Origin: an uncultured candidate division Zixibacteria bacterium | Lineage (GTDB): Bacteria > Zixibacteria > MSB-5A5 > GN15 > PGXB01 | NCBI GenBank assembly: GCA_937925655.1 | Contig: CALAMC010000010.1 | Coordinates: 1 to 12,851 of the forward strand | DNA length: 12,851 bases | Reading direction: 5' to 3' | Part shown: positions 12,658 through 12,851 of the stretch, in pieces | Numbering within the stretch: the stretch's first letter is position 1 | How the letters are laid out: every line of letters begins with the position of its first letter | The notes under the pieces: model-generated | Seen by the model: only the letters and a program-made list of their open reading frames with translations | Databases searched by the model: none | Told to the model about the DNA's origin: nothing | Translations under genes and position numbers: made by a program

Positions 12658-12668
12658 TTACAATGTAA
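12658..12668. promoter_or_regulatory. TTACA-A-TGTAA palindrome upstream of sodN
   Basis: Short inverted repeat 21-32 bases upstream of the sodN start, in an AT-rich segment likely to hold its promoter. Ni-SOD genes are commonly controlled by nickel-responsive Fur-family regulators (Nur), but this site is not a recognised Nur box. Low confidence. Confidence 0.25.
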
Positions 12669-12717
12669 AATTACTCTTAATAACAATGAACAGGAAAAAA
12701 GGTTCGGGGCCGTAATG

Positions 12718-12746
12718 AAAAAGGGCCGGGTTATAAGCCCGGCCCT
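12718..12746 (-). terminator. Intrinsic terminator of the right-edge dockerin gene
   Basis: Perfect 9-bp arms AGGGCCGGG (12722-12730) and CCCGGCCCT (12738-12746) around TTATAAG; five A on the plus strand (12718-12722) become a T tract in minus-strand sense. It lies a few bases past the stop codon of the partial gene at the right edge. Confidence 0.88.
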
Positions 12747-12751
12747 GATAA

Positions 12752-12851
12752 TCAGTGGTTATCGCATGGGGCCGCTCCGGGCGGAGTGCCGTACAAGTGG
12801 CTGATCAAATATAATATGTCGATCAAATTTATAGTCTGATCGCAGTTGGCA
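12752..12851 (-). CDS. C-terminal end of a dockerin-type protein (truncated by window edge)
   Basis: The last 32 codons of a minus-strand gene enter from the right edge. The peptide reads ANCDQTINLIDILYLISHLY, then GTPPGAAPCDNH and stop (TGA at 12752-12754). This is the second half of a dockerin type-I repeat, lacking only the leading GD that would lie off the window, followed by the Pro-rich tail and a Cys typical of these proteins. The close terminator supports a real gene end. The rest of the protein is unseen, so its function cannot be judged; it is probably secreted. Confidence 0.82.
   Translation of the reverse strand, partial: ANCDQTINLIDILYLISHLYGTPPGAAPCDNH

Noticed and set aside
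12169..12804. Plus-strand frame of 211 codons opposite sodN
   Set aside because: It covers sodN, its promoter and a terminator hairpin in antisense; the Ni-SOD motif on the minus strand is unambiguous.

Overview
The window looks like chromosomal DNA from an uncultivated Gram-negative bacterium of the FCB / Zixibacteria type. That placement is inferred. It rests on dockerin type-I repeats of the (G)DxNxDxxxNxxDxxYLIxxLY kind at the C-termini of proteins at both ends of the window, a type IV prepilin, an exported nickel superoxide dismutase of the HCxIPCGIYDD kind, and short GC-rich intergenic palindromes. No rRNA, tRNA, CRISPR array, transposase or phage gene was seen.

Left part (1-4021). A 5'-truncated secreted protein with a C-terminal dockerin (1-855, +) is followed by two unrelated perfect palindromes and then galT (1068-2048, +). 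Three minus-strand genes follow. The first is an OmpR/PhoB-type regulator whose receiver domain has lost all of its usual phosphorylation residues (2069-2758), convergent with galT. The second is a four-EF-hand protein built from a doubled EF-hand pair (2910-3506). The third is a small RRM-type RNA-binding protein (3749-4021) with a potentially structured leader. Strong intrinsic terminators separate the last two from their downstream neighbours.

Middle (4022-7463). A gene-free stretch holds the divergent control regions of the RRM gene and of a large type II P-type cation ATPase (4452-7193, +). The ATPase has a near-consensus promoter and altered ion-site residues. Beyond it lie a probable plus-strand terminator, a minus-strand terminator and a region with no convincing gene.

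Right part (7464-12851), all on the minus strand. In transcription order from the right edge these are: the last 32 codons of a second dockerin protein with its own terminator; a secreted Ni-superoxide dismutase (sodN) with its own terminator; the RNA-binding transcription factor Tex; a type IV prepilin-like protein; and a transmembrane methyl-accepting chemotaxis protein. No terminator was recognised between tex, the prepilin gene and the chemoreceptor gene, so read-through is possible, but the 119-207 base gaps suggest separate promoters.

The genes do not form one obvious pathway; most look like stand-alone household or surface functions. Calcium-binding folds recur (two dockerins, one EF-hand protein, one SERCA-like ATPase), but a functional link is only a guess. 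The most informative points are the exported Ni-SOD, the unphosphorylatable regulator, the RRM leader and the ATPase ion site.
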